Below, piece by piece: positions 58,119 to 64,000 of a DNA stretch of 64,000 bases (within the stretch, counting starts at the first letter, position 1; each line of letters opens with the position of its first letter). The position numbers and the translations under genes were made by a program. The stretch comes from Oligoflexia bacterium (GTDB lineage Bacteria > Bdellovibrionota > Bdellovibrionia > JABDDW01): NCBI GenBank assembly GCA_020847095.1, contig JADLCR010000055.1, forward strand, positions 1 through 64,000, written 5' to 3'. Under the pieces are notes generated by a model that ran no database searches, had not been told where the DNA came from, and worked only from the letters and a program-made list of their open reading frames with translations.

Positions 58119-58955
58119 TTGAGCACAAAAGGAATTTACACAGCTCTGTCTGGTGCGTTGGCGCAAAGCCAGCAGCTAGATACCTTGGCCAATAATATAG
58201 CCAACGTCAACACGCCTGGCTTTAAGGGCGATCGCAATACTTTCAAAGAGTATCTGACGGTTTTAGAAAAAGCTCCCGACGTCAACACTGTGCCTCGCAC
58301 GGTTGCGAGCCTCGACAGCTTTTACGACATGCAAGGAACTGATAAATCATACGTCGACGTGAGCGGAACGTTCACAGATCACACACAAGGCGGATTTAAA
58401 GCCACCGGAAATTCGTTGGATGTCGCCCTAGAGGGGCGCGGTTTTATTGAGGTGCTAACTCCCTCCGGCCCAAGGCTGACGAGGAAGGGCACCATGACAC
58501 TTTCACCTGATGGAATTCTGGTGACGACGGATGGGCACCCCGTTTTGAGTCGTGATGACAGCGGCGCTCCTCCCGGATCTCCGGGCGCCACTCCACCACA
58601 GGATCGCATTATTAATGTCAATGATAGCGGGGCCATTACTTTTACCCAACAAGGTGAGATTTTTCAAAATGGCGAGAATCTCGGTCAACTGAGCATTGTT
58701 GAGTTCGATAGCATGGATCACTTGAAGAAAGTCGGAAATGCACTTTATGCCTCCACGGATCCGACGATTCCATTGAGTGGACGACCGAACACCGGAGTGC
58801 TCCAGGGCTTTTTAGAGACCTCCAACGTGAACATTGTTGAAGAGATGACCAAAATGATTCAAACGTCCCGAAATTTTGAGAGCGCCCAGCGCGTGATCAA
58901 AGCTTACGACGAAATTGACGGAAAGCTGGTTAACGAGGTTCCCAAACTGGGTTAG
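58119..58955 (+). CDS. flgF: Flagellar basal-body rod protein FlgF
   Basis: A proximal rod component of the flagellum, exported by the flagellar type III system. 278 residues with the rod-protein N-terminus ALAQSQQLDTLANNIANVNT (helical heptads) and the C-terminal LETSNVNIVEEMTKMIQTSR motif shared by axial proteins. The central domain has the Pro/Gly-rich loop GAPPGSPGA. The order flgF then flgG supports FlgF rather than another rod protein. The start is TTG 58119 with AAGGGGG four bases upstream. First gene of the operon. Confidence 0.9.
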   Translation: MSTKGIYTALSGALAQSQQLDTLANNIANVNTPGFKGDRNTFKEYLTVLEKAPDVNTVPRTVASLDSFYDMQGTDKSYVDVSGTFTDHTQGGFKATGNSLDVALEGRGFIEVLTPSGPRLTRKGTMTLSPDGILVTTDGHPVLSRDDSGAPPGSPGATPPQDRIINVNDSGAITFTQQGEIFQNGENLGQLSIVEFDSMDHLKKVGNALYASTDPTIPLSGRPNTGVLQGFLETSNVNIVEEMTKMIQTSRNFESAQRVIKAYDEIDGKLVNEVPKLG

Positions 58956-58963
58956 GAGATTAA

Positions 58964-59749
58964 ATGATTAAAGCACTAAATACCGCGGCAACCGGAATGC
59001 AGGCACAGCAAACTCAAATGGAGGTCATCTCTAACAATATGGCCAACATTGGGACTACAGGTTTCAAAAAATCCCGTGCCGAGTTTGAAGATCTCCTTTA
59101 TCAAACCATCAAAGAACCAGGGGCTCCAAACTCCGAAGGAACTCAGCATCCCGTTGGAGTGCAAACCGGGTTGGGAGTAAAAACGGCAGCGACTCAGAAG
59201 AGCTTCGAAATGGGAGCCGCCAAGATCACGCGCAATCCGCTCGATCTTGCCATTGAGGGAAATGGGTTCTTTCCGATTCAGATGACGAATGGGGAAATTG
59301 GGTACACCCGAGATGGAACTTTTCACAAAGATGCAACCGGACGCATCGTCGATAAAAACGGAAACCCTTTAGTGCCTGAGATTGTTGTTCCGCCAAATGC
59401 GTCTGGAGTTTCAATCGAAGACAATGGTGTTGTGTCAATCACGACCGCATTAAATGCGGCGCCTCAACAAATTGGACAAATTCAACTTGTTAATTTCGTT
59501 AATCCGGCCGGACTTAAATCAATTGGTAAGAACTTGTTTATACCCAGCACATCAAGCGGTGCGCCCCTGCAAGGAGTGCCAGGAGAAAATAATTTGGGCT
59601 CCGTCAGCCAAGGGCAGCTTGAGGCGAGCAATGTCAACATGGTGGAAGAAATGACAAATCTCATTTCCACCCAACGGTCGTATGAATCAAGCAGCAAGGT
59701 TATCCAAGCGGCCGACCAGATGCTGCAGAATGCGAATAATTTGAGGTAA
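58964..59749 (+). CDS. flgG: Flagellar distal rod protein FlgG
   Basis: Forms the distal rod that passes through the LP rings. 261 residues, the usual FlgG length. N-terminal ALNTAATGMQAQQ and ISNNMANIGTTGFKK, and C-terminal LEASNVNMVEEMTNLISTQR with the final helix ending NANNLR, are highly typical. GGAG lies upstream of the ATG, eight bases after flgF. The stop overlaps the flgA start. Confidence 0.96.
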   Translation: MIKALNTAATGMQAQQTQMEVISNNMANIGTTGFKKSRAEFEDLLYQTIKEPGAPNSEGTQHPVGVQTGLGVKTAATQKSFEMGAAKITRNPLDLAIEGNGFFPIQMTNGEIGYTRDGTFHKDATGRIVDKNGNPLVPEIVVPPNASGVSIEDNGVVSITTALNAAPQQIGQIQLVNFVNPAGLKSIGKNLFIPSTSSGAPLQGVPGENNLGSVSQGQLEASNVNMVEEMTNLISTQRSYESSSKVIQAADQMLQNANNLR

Positions 59750-60720
59750 TGAAATTGGTTAAGAAGTCAGTTTTAGGAGTTTGCATACTTTTTCTGGGGT
59801 TGGATCTTCAAGCATCCCCAGCCGTAACAGTCCACGTGCGCAGTGAAGCGCAAATTGCGGAAGGCAATGTGGTTCTGGGGGCAGTTGCTCAGATCGATTC
59901 GAACGATCACGAGCAGCGAAGGATGCTTGAAAATCTAATTCTAGGTGAAAGTCCGAAACCTGGGAACGCTGTGGTATGGACCGCGGCTGAACTGGGAAGA
60001 CGTTTGCGACCCTACAACAAGGTGCTTCAAGGTGCGCAACTGAAGATTCCGGATCGAATCACGATTCGGCGCGGGGAGGTAGGTCTCACTCGTGCAAAAC
60101 TAAAGTTGCTCATTGAAGAAGCGTTGCGCGCAAGGACGTTGCCGGATTCATCTTGGGAAGTCCAGGTTGTGGACCTTCAATGGCCGCAACCGGGAGTGGT
60201 CCAGCCACCCAACGGCAACGTCCAAGTTGTTCCTCCGTTAACGAGGCCTCGAGGTTCTGCAAACCTCGAGGTTCAATTTCTCAACGACGGAAAGGTCTCA
60301 AAACGAGTGTGGGTAGGTGCGCAAGTCAAATACAGCGCACAAGTTCCTTACGCTCAACATGCCATCCAACCGGGACAAACCATTCAGCCGAATGATGTCT
60401 TTTGGAAAAAGCAAGACGTCACCTATTCGGCCGACAACGTGGTTACACAAGCAGAAATTGGGACTGTGAGAAGCCGCTACCATATTTTGGCGGGCTCCTC
60501 AATTTCTCGCATTCAAGTAGAACGTGAACCAGCGCTGCGATTTGGTGAAGAGGTGACGGTCATCGCAGGAGACGATGCTTTTTCCGTTTCAACAAAAGGC
60601 ATTTCGCAACAAACAGGATTTATTGGCGATCTTGTGAAGATTCGCCATCAACAAGGTCGTGAAACAAAAATGCTAAGCGCTCGAGTCATAGATAAAGGAG
60701 TTGTTCGTGTCACTTATTAA
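59749..60720 (+). CDS. flgA: Flagellar P-ring assembly chaperone FlgA
   Basis: A periplasmic chaperone needed to assemble the FlgI P-ring. 323 residues with a signal peptide (GVCILFLGLDLQA). The C-terminal SAF/ThiF-like region is recognised by AIQPGQTIQPNDVFWKKQDV near residue 205, VRSRYHILAGSSI, and VSTKGISQQTGFIGDLVKI with the final RVIDKGVVRV. The N-terminal 150 residues are less conserved and longer than in enteric FlgA. Coupled to flgG through a one-base stop/start overlap. Confidence 0.88.
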   Translation: MKLVKKSVLGVCILFLGLDLQASPAVTVHVRSEAQIAEGNVVLGAVAQIDSNDHEQRRMLENLILGESPKPGNAVVWTAAELGRRLRPYNKVLQGAQLKIPDRITIRRGEVGLTRAKLKLLIEEALRARTLPDSSWEVQVVDLQWPQPGVVQPPNGNVQVVPPLTRPRGSANLEVQFLNDGKVSKRVWVGAQVKYSAQVPYAQHAIQPGQTIQPNDVFWKKQDVTYSADNVVTQAEIGTVRSRYHILAGSSISRIQVEREPALRFGEEVTVIAGDDAFSVSTKGISQQTGFIGDLVKIRHQQGRETKMLSARVIDKGVVRVTY

Positions 60721-61522
60721 ATCGCTCGGACTGATCTTGCTTTGTGTGTCGATCTCTTCTTGCTCGACAATCGGAAAGACTTGGAAAAGTCTGGTCGGTG
60801 GTGGCGACTCAAAAGACAAGCCTGCGGCTCAGAGCGCCGATGGACAGCCAAAAGCGGCGGCGAGCTTTTCCCAACAGCCCAACCTCATGACGGGTAAAGA
60901 TCGCCAATATAAGCGGGTGACGAAGGATAACTTCTCTGACGAACAACTGATGGAAGAAAGCAGTGGCTCGCTTTGGAAGAAAGAAGGACAAGGGAGCTAC
61001 CTCTTTTCACAAAATAACTTGCGCGTTTTCGGCGATATTCTCAATGTCGAGATTCAAGGAAAAACCGCTGAAAACCTAACAGCAAAATTGAAGTTACTCA
61101 AACAGGCTTGGGCGAAGCTTGATGCTCCACCAAAGATACAAAGAACTGTGGCCTCCGACGGTCGGCCAAAGCCTAAACGACCGGCACCGGAATCAGAAAA
61201 CCCGACAGCCGCTGGGGCAGATTCAAATCAAATGGGTGAAGGCCCCCCAGCAGCTCCCGTGGCCGTCAAAGACGGTGAGTCCGGAAAACCTGAAGAAAAA
61301 GCAGAGAACTTTGATTTAGTGCCTTGTCGGATTACCGAAAAAAATGCCGACGGGTCTTACCGAATTAAAGGAGTGCAGGCTGTATTTGTGGGTCGTCGCG
61401 AGTACAAGATACTGATCACCGGAATTGTGCGACCCGACGATGTTTCGAGCGATAAAATTGCTTCAACACAAATCTTAGACGGAAAATTTGACCTCATTGC
61501 TGGTAACAAGGACGGAAGATGA
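60707..61522 (+). CDS. flgH: Flagellar L-ring lipoprotein FlgH, with unusual insertion
   Basis: Builds the outer-membrane L-ring. Lipobox ISSC near residue 20 marks a lipoprotein. GSLW, GSYLFSQNNLRVFGDIL and the C-terminal GIVRPDDVSSDKIASTQI match FlgH. Between these lies a region of about 100 residues rich in Pro, Ala, Lys and Glu (residues about 145-205) instead of the usual strand-rich middle, making the protein 271 residues. The start is GTG 60707 with AAAGGAG six bases upstream, overlapping flgA by 14 bases. Confidence 0.85.
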   Translation: MSLIKSLGLILLCVSISSCSTIGKTWKSLVGGGDSKDKPAAQSADGQPKAAASFSQQPNLMTGKDRQYKRVTKDNFSDEQLMEESSGSLWKKEGQGSYLFSQNNLRVFGDILNVEIQGKTAENLTAKLKLLKQAWAKLDAPPKIQRTVASDGRPKPKRPAPESENPTAAGADSNQMGEGPPAAPVAVKDGESGKPEEKAENFDLVPCRITEKNADGSYRIKGVQAVFVGRREYKILITGIVRPDDVSSDKIASTQILDGKFDLIAGNKDGR

Positions 61523-62577
61523 TGAAGATCCTATTGATCTTGACCCTATTGATACTTAGTCATGGCGCCGAAGCCGCGCGTCTCAAGGATATTTCAAACA
61601 TTCGCGGTGTGCGAGAAAATCAGCTCGTCGGATACGGACTAGTGGTGGGGCTCAACGGAACTGGAGACGGAAAAGCTGAGTTTACTTCGAAAAGCTTTGT
61701 TCGCATGCTCGATACAATAGGCATGAAGTTAGATACGAAAGATATCGAAAGCAAAAATGTGGCGGCCGTGATCATAACAGCCACCCTTCCTGCCGAATCA
61801 AGAGCTGGAAATAAGATTGATGTCACTGTCAATTCGATTGGGTCAGCCTCGAGCTTGCAAGGCGGAACCTTGATTCAAACGCCGCTTCGAGCTGCTGATC
61901 AACAAGTGTACGCCGTCGCTCAAGGTACTGTTTTGACAGGCGCCTCAACGGGCGGGCAAGGCGGCGGTGAAAAAGGGCATTTGACGGTAGGTCGCGTTCC
62001 CGGTGGTGCGATGGTTGAAACAGATTTGGCAAGTGATTTTGCAAATCGCAAAATGTTTCGGCTCACGCTCAATCATGCCGACTTCACAACAGCAGCTCGA
62101 ATCGTGAAAACCATAAATCAAGACTTAGGTGGCAAGTTTGCAACGGCAAAGGACTCGGGGACCATCGACGTTATTGTGCCGTTTACCTATGAAGGCAACG
62201 CCGTGGAACTAATGGCGAGCATTGAAAATCTAGACATCAGTCAGGATGCGCGAGCCCGTGTGGTCGTTAATGAAAAGACCGGAACAGTGGTTATTGGCGA
62301 AAAAGTTCAAATTCAAACCGTCGCAGTTAGTCATGGCAACCTCTCAGTGCAAGTTAAGACTCAAAATCCTGAGGGGGGAGAAGAGGTTAGAGCACCTTCA
62401 TCCACAGGCGGCAAAAAAGACAAAGGCGAAAAAGTTGCGTTGTTCAATAAAACCACGAGCGTCGGTGATCTTGTAAAAGCATTAAACGCTTTAGGCGTCA
62501 CGCCGAAAGACCTGATAACTATACTTCAGACCATCAAAGCCGCTGGGGCATTGCAAGGCGAGCTAGAGGTTTTATGA
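61519..62577 (+). CDS. flgI: Flagellar P-ring protein FlgI
   Basis: Forms the periplasmic P-ring around the rod. 352 residues with a signal peptide (ILLILTLLILSHGAEA). Family signatures are RLKDISNIRGVRENQLVGYG, GLNGTGD, the long conserved core KNVAAVIITATLP and GSASSLQGGTLIQTPL, and the C-terminal LVKALNALGVTPKDLI. Two ATGs at the start overlap the flgH stop. It overlaps the next gene by four bases. Confidence 0.96.
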   Translation: MMKILLILTLLILSHGAEAARLKDISNIRGVRENQLVGYGLVVGLNGTGDGKAEFTSKSFVRMLDTIGMKLDTKDIESKNVAAVIITATLPAESRAGNKIDVTVNSIGSASSLQGGTLIQTPLRAADQQVYAVAQGTVLTGASTGGQGGGEKGHLTVGRVPGGAMVETDLASDFANRKMFRLTLNHADFTTAARIVKTINQDLGGKFATAKDSGTIDVIVPFTYEGNAVELMASIENLDISQDARARVVVNEKTGTVVIGEKVQIQTVAVSHGNLSVQVKTQNPEGGEEVRAPSSTGGKKDKGEKVALFNKTTSVGDLVKALNALGVTPKDLITILQTIKAAGALQGELEVL

Positions 62578-62858
62578 AAAAGGACTTCGGAGACAGTGAC
62601 CAATTAGTTTACACTATGGATATAGGTTCGCAGCACATGGACGTGTTGCGAGTGCAGTCGGGGGTTCGGTGGGCCAGAGGTTACGTGCCATGGATAGGCT
62701 CGAAAAACTGGTTCTCGCAGGAAACGGGTGCGGAATGTCGGCTTGTTGCCAAGGATTGGCTCGAGACTCATTTTGCATTTGAGGCGCAGGAAGCGCAGCA
62801 ACTGTATGGTCCATCGCCCCTTTTTTTCTTGCCGCTTCATGCGGAAGCTTTCCCATGA
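62574..62858 (+). CDS. Small protein of unknown function between flgI and flgJ
   Basis: Not recognised. 94 residues, no signal peptide, rich in Trp and aromatic residues (RWARGYVPWIGSKNWF), with one Cys. It is linked to flgI by an ATGA overlap at its start and to flgJ by an ATGA overlap at its end, so it is fully embedded in the flagellar translation chain. This makes a flagellar role likely even without homology. FlgI and FlgJ handle the P-ring and the rod through the wall, so a cytosolic or export-linked helper for one of these is possible. Confidence 0.65.
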   Translation: MKKDFGDSDQLVYTMDIGSQHMDVLRVQSGVRWARGYVPWIGSKNWFSQETGAECRLVAKDWLETHFAFEAQEAQQLYGPSPLFFLPLHAEAFP

Positions 62859-63601
62859 AAATTTCAAAAGGAACTCTCGGGCCGGCGCCCACAGACGCGC
62901 CGGTTAGTGCAAAGGGTTCCAAACCAAAGAATGAGCAACTCATGGAAGCCGCCCGAGGTTTTGAGAGGCAATTTATCGGCATGCTCGTAAAGGAAATGCG
63001 CAATACCGTTAATAAGAGTGATTTTATTCCTACCAATATGGCCGAAAAAATTTTTCAAGACGAACTTGACGGCCATTATGTGGAGAACTGGGTGGGAAAC
63101 GGTGGGATTGGCCTTGCTGAAGTTATCTATGATCAGGTGGAGCAAAAATATTTGGCACCCAAGCCTGGGCCGGCCAAGGCTAAGGGAGAGATGCTCCCGA
63201 TTCGTCCCACCGAAAATAGAGCAGTACCTGCGCAGAGGCGGGAAGTTTCGCCCGCTCCCGCTGAAATACTAAACCTTGAAGACGGCAAAAACTTTTTGGT
63301 CAAAAGAGAAAAGGCGGGCTTTAACTTTTTGGCTCCCAGCGGAATTTCATCTCACGTACCACTGAGATCGCCTTATCAAGGAACGGTAGTCGCCCAGTCG
63401 CGCCTTGAAGATGGGCGCCAGACTCTTGTCGTGCGCCATGACCAAGGTCTACTGAGCCAAGTTATTCATAATGGAGTCAGTCATGTAAAAACTGGGCAAA
63501 CTGTGGCGGCTGGACAGCCTATAGTCGATCTCGTAGGAGCCAGTCCTGGAGCGCCTGTGCGGTTCTTTTTCGGGTTGCGCAAATCCTCAAATCCCGAATA
63601 A
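62855..63601 (+). CDS. flgJ: FlgJ-like rod-binding protein with degenerate LytM-like C-terminus
   Basis: 248 residues. The N-terminal half (about 25-105) is the FlgJ rod-binding domain: AARGFERQFIGMLVKEMR, then MAEKIFQDELDGHY and GGIGLAEVIYDQ. A Pro/Ala linker follows. The C-terminal 90 residues read SPYQGTVVAQSRLEDGRQTLVV and VIHNGVSHVKTGQTVAAGQ, the beta core of an M23/LytM peptidase, but lack the HxxxD and HxH zinc ligands, so it should be inactive. Enteric FlgJ has a muramidase instead. It may bind peptidoglycan or recruit a wall enzyme. Overlaps its upstream neighbour by four bases. Confidence 0.85.
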   Translation: MKISKGTLGPAPTDAPVSAKGSKPKNEQLMEAARGFERQFIGMLVKEMRNTVNKSDFIPTNMAEKIFQDELDGHYVENWVGNGGIGLAEVIYDQVEQKYLAPKPGPAKAKGEMLPIRPTENRAVPAQRREVSPAPAEILNLEDGKNFLVKREKAGFNFLAPSGISSHVPLRSPYQGTVVAQSRLEDGRQTLVVRHDQGLLSQVIHNGVSHVKTGQTVAAGQPIVDLVGASPGAPVRFFFGLRKSSNPE

Positions 63602-63631
63602 AATAGAATAAATAGCCAAGGAGGCTTGTTT

Positions 63632-63979
63632 ATGAAAGTCACGGATAAAAACCTCGCAGAGCCAATGGATGGACTCACTAAGACGCGAGGTACCCAAAAA
63701 AAATCTCAAGCCTCATCCACGGGAAAGTCTCAAAAGCCCGAAATGGTTTCGACTGCTGGTGAGCTCACCTCTGCCAGAGTCAAGCTCTCTGATCGCGCTC
63801 AAGATATGAAAAAGATCCGAGAGCAGGTGGATAAAACGCCTGACGTTGACGACGCAAAGGTCGCTAAATTTAAAAACCTCATTGCTCAAGGAAAATACAA
63901 AGTCGATTCAAACAAGGTGGCCGATAAAATGGTGGATGAACACGTCTATACCGACTTGTTGGCGACAAAAGACGAGTAG
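63632..63979 (+). CDS. flgM: Anti-sigma-28 factor FlgM
   Basis: Holds sigma-28 (FliA) inactive until the hook-basal body is complete, then is exported. About 115 residues: a disordered polar N-terminal half and the C-terminal sigma-binding region with VKLSDRAQDMKKI, VAKFKNLIAQGKYKVDSNKVADKMV, typical of FlgM. AAGGAGG lies seven bases before ATG 63632; an upstream TTG is not needed. Last complete gene of the flagellar run; its presence supports a sigma-28 regulon in the organism. Confidence 0.9.
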   Translation: MKVTDKNLAEPMDGLTKTRGTQKKSQASSTGKSQKPEMVSTAGELTSARVKLSDRAQDMKKIREQVDKTPDVDDAKVAKFKNLIAQGKYKVDSNKVADKMVDEHVYTDLLATKDE

Positions 63980-63987
63980 TTTTAACC

Positions 63988-64000
63988 ATGAACGCAAGGA
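63988..64000 (+). CDS. Possible start of the next flagellar gene (cut by window end)
   Basis: An ATG at 63988 follows the flgM stop by eight bases and runs to the window edge. In many operons flgN follows flgM, but only four codons are visible, so no identification is possible. Confidence 0.2.

Noticed and set aside
63920-63927. GCCGATAA inside flgM
   Set aside because: It encodes the conserved VADK of FlgM and lacks a -35 at normal spacing.
1-64000. CRISPR arrays, insertion sequences, prophage, tRNA or rRNA genes
   Set aside because: No regularly spaced repeats, transposase or phage proteins, or RNA-gene signatures were seen by eye; a dedicated scan (tRNAscan, Infernal) was not possible.

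Overview
The window looks like a chromosomal segment of a flagellated Gram-negative bacterium, most probably a member of the Bdellovibrionota (Bdellovibrio-like). This is inferred from the gene order (lysC-pgpA-pncC-recA-pilT-recX-alaS next to a flgF-flgG-flgA-flgH-flgI-flgJ-flgM operon), the many small secreted proteins, several peptidoglycan-active enzymes and several PilZ proteins. It is not proven by a marker gene: no rRNA, tRNA, CRISPR, prophage or insertion sequence was recognised. Genes are densely packed. No gap exceeds about 260 bases, ATGA-type start/stop overlaps are common, and all nine convergent gene pairs overlap or nearly touch at their 3' ends.

Layout. 1-4450: citrate synthase, three tandem receiver-like/PilZ proteins behind a possible sigma-28 promoter, and a zinc-type CDF exporter. 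4506-10579: a run of same-strand genes beginning with selD, which appears to be a selenoprotein gene with an in-frame UGA and a downstream hairpin. It is followed by a crotonase-fold protein, a metallo-beta-lactamase hydrolase, ferredoxin, DNA polymerase X, endonuclease III, peptide deformylase and a PrxQ peroxiredoxin. 10559-18828: two M14 carboxypeptidases, a DoxX-like membrane protein, a LON-domain protein, a copper ATPase with a coupled secreted protein, an EamA transporter and an M23 peptidase. 18903-26348: a CNNM/CorC protein, a ThiBPQ-like ABC importer and two exported proteins. 26333-31658: guanine and adenosine deaminases, a split transketolase, TatA and a secreted protein. 31815-37540: poly(A) polymerase family protein, alpha/beta hydrolase, flavin reductase, NadA and a DEAD-box helicase.

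37523-47505 is the most accessory-like part. It holds secreted proteins including a large one with lytic-transglycosylase-like motifs, a TolB-like lipoprotein, MutY, an agmatinase-family gene broken by two in-frame TAA codons, a beta-propeller protein, and a string of six small exported proteins, five of which share one cysteine near the mature N-terminus and one near the C-terminus. 47523-57863 (minus strand) is the alaS/recX/pilT and recA/pncC/pgpA/lysC block, with a clear terminator after recA, then a periplasmic beta-carbonic anhydrase and an MltD-like lipoprotein. 58119-63979 (plus strand) is a flagellar rod/ring operon ending in flgM.

Possible regulatory link: FlgM, the anti-sigma-28 factor, is encoded here, and three sites resembling sigma-28 promoters (GCCGATAA-type -10 elements with partial -35 matches) lie upstream of non-flagellar genes: the PilZ trio, the flavin reductase and the large transglycosylase-like secreted protein. 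In Bdellovibrio, FliA has been linked to attack-phase transcription, so these genes may belong to a motile-phase regulon. That last step is inference.
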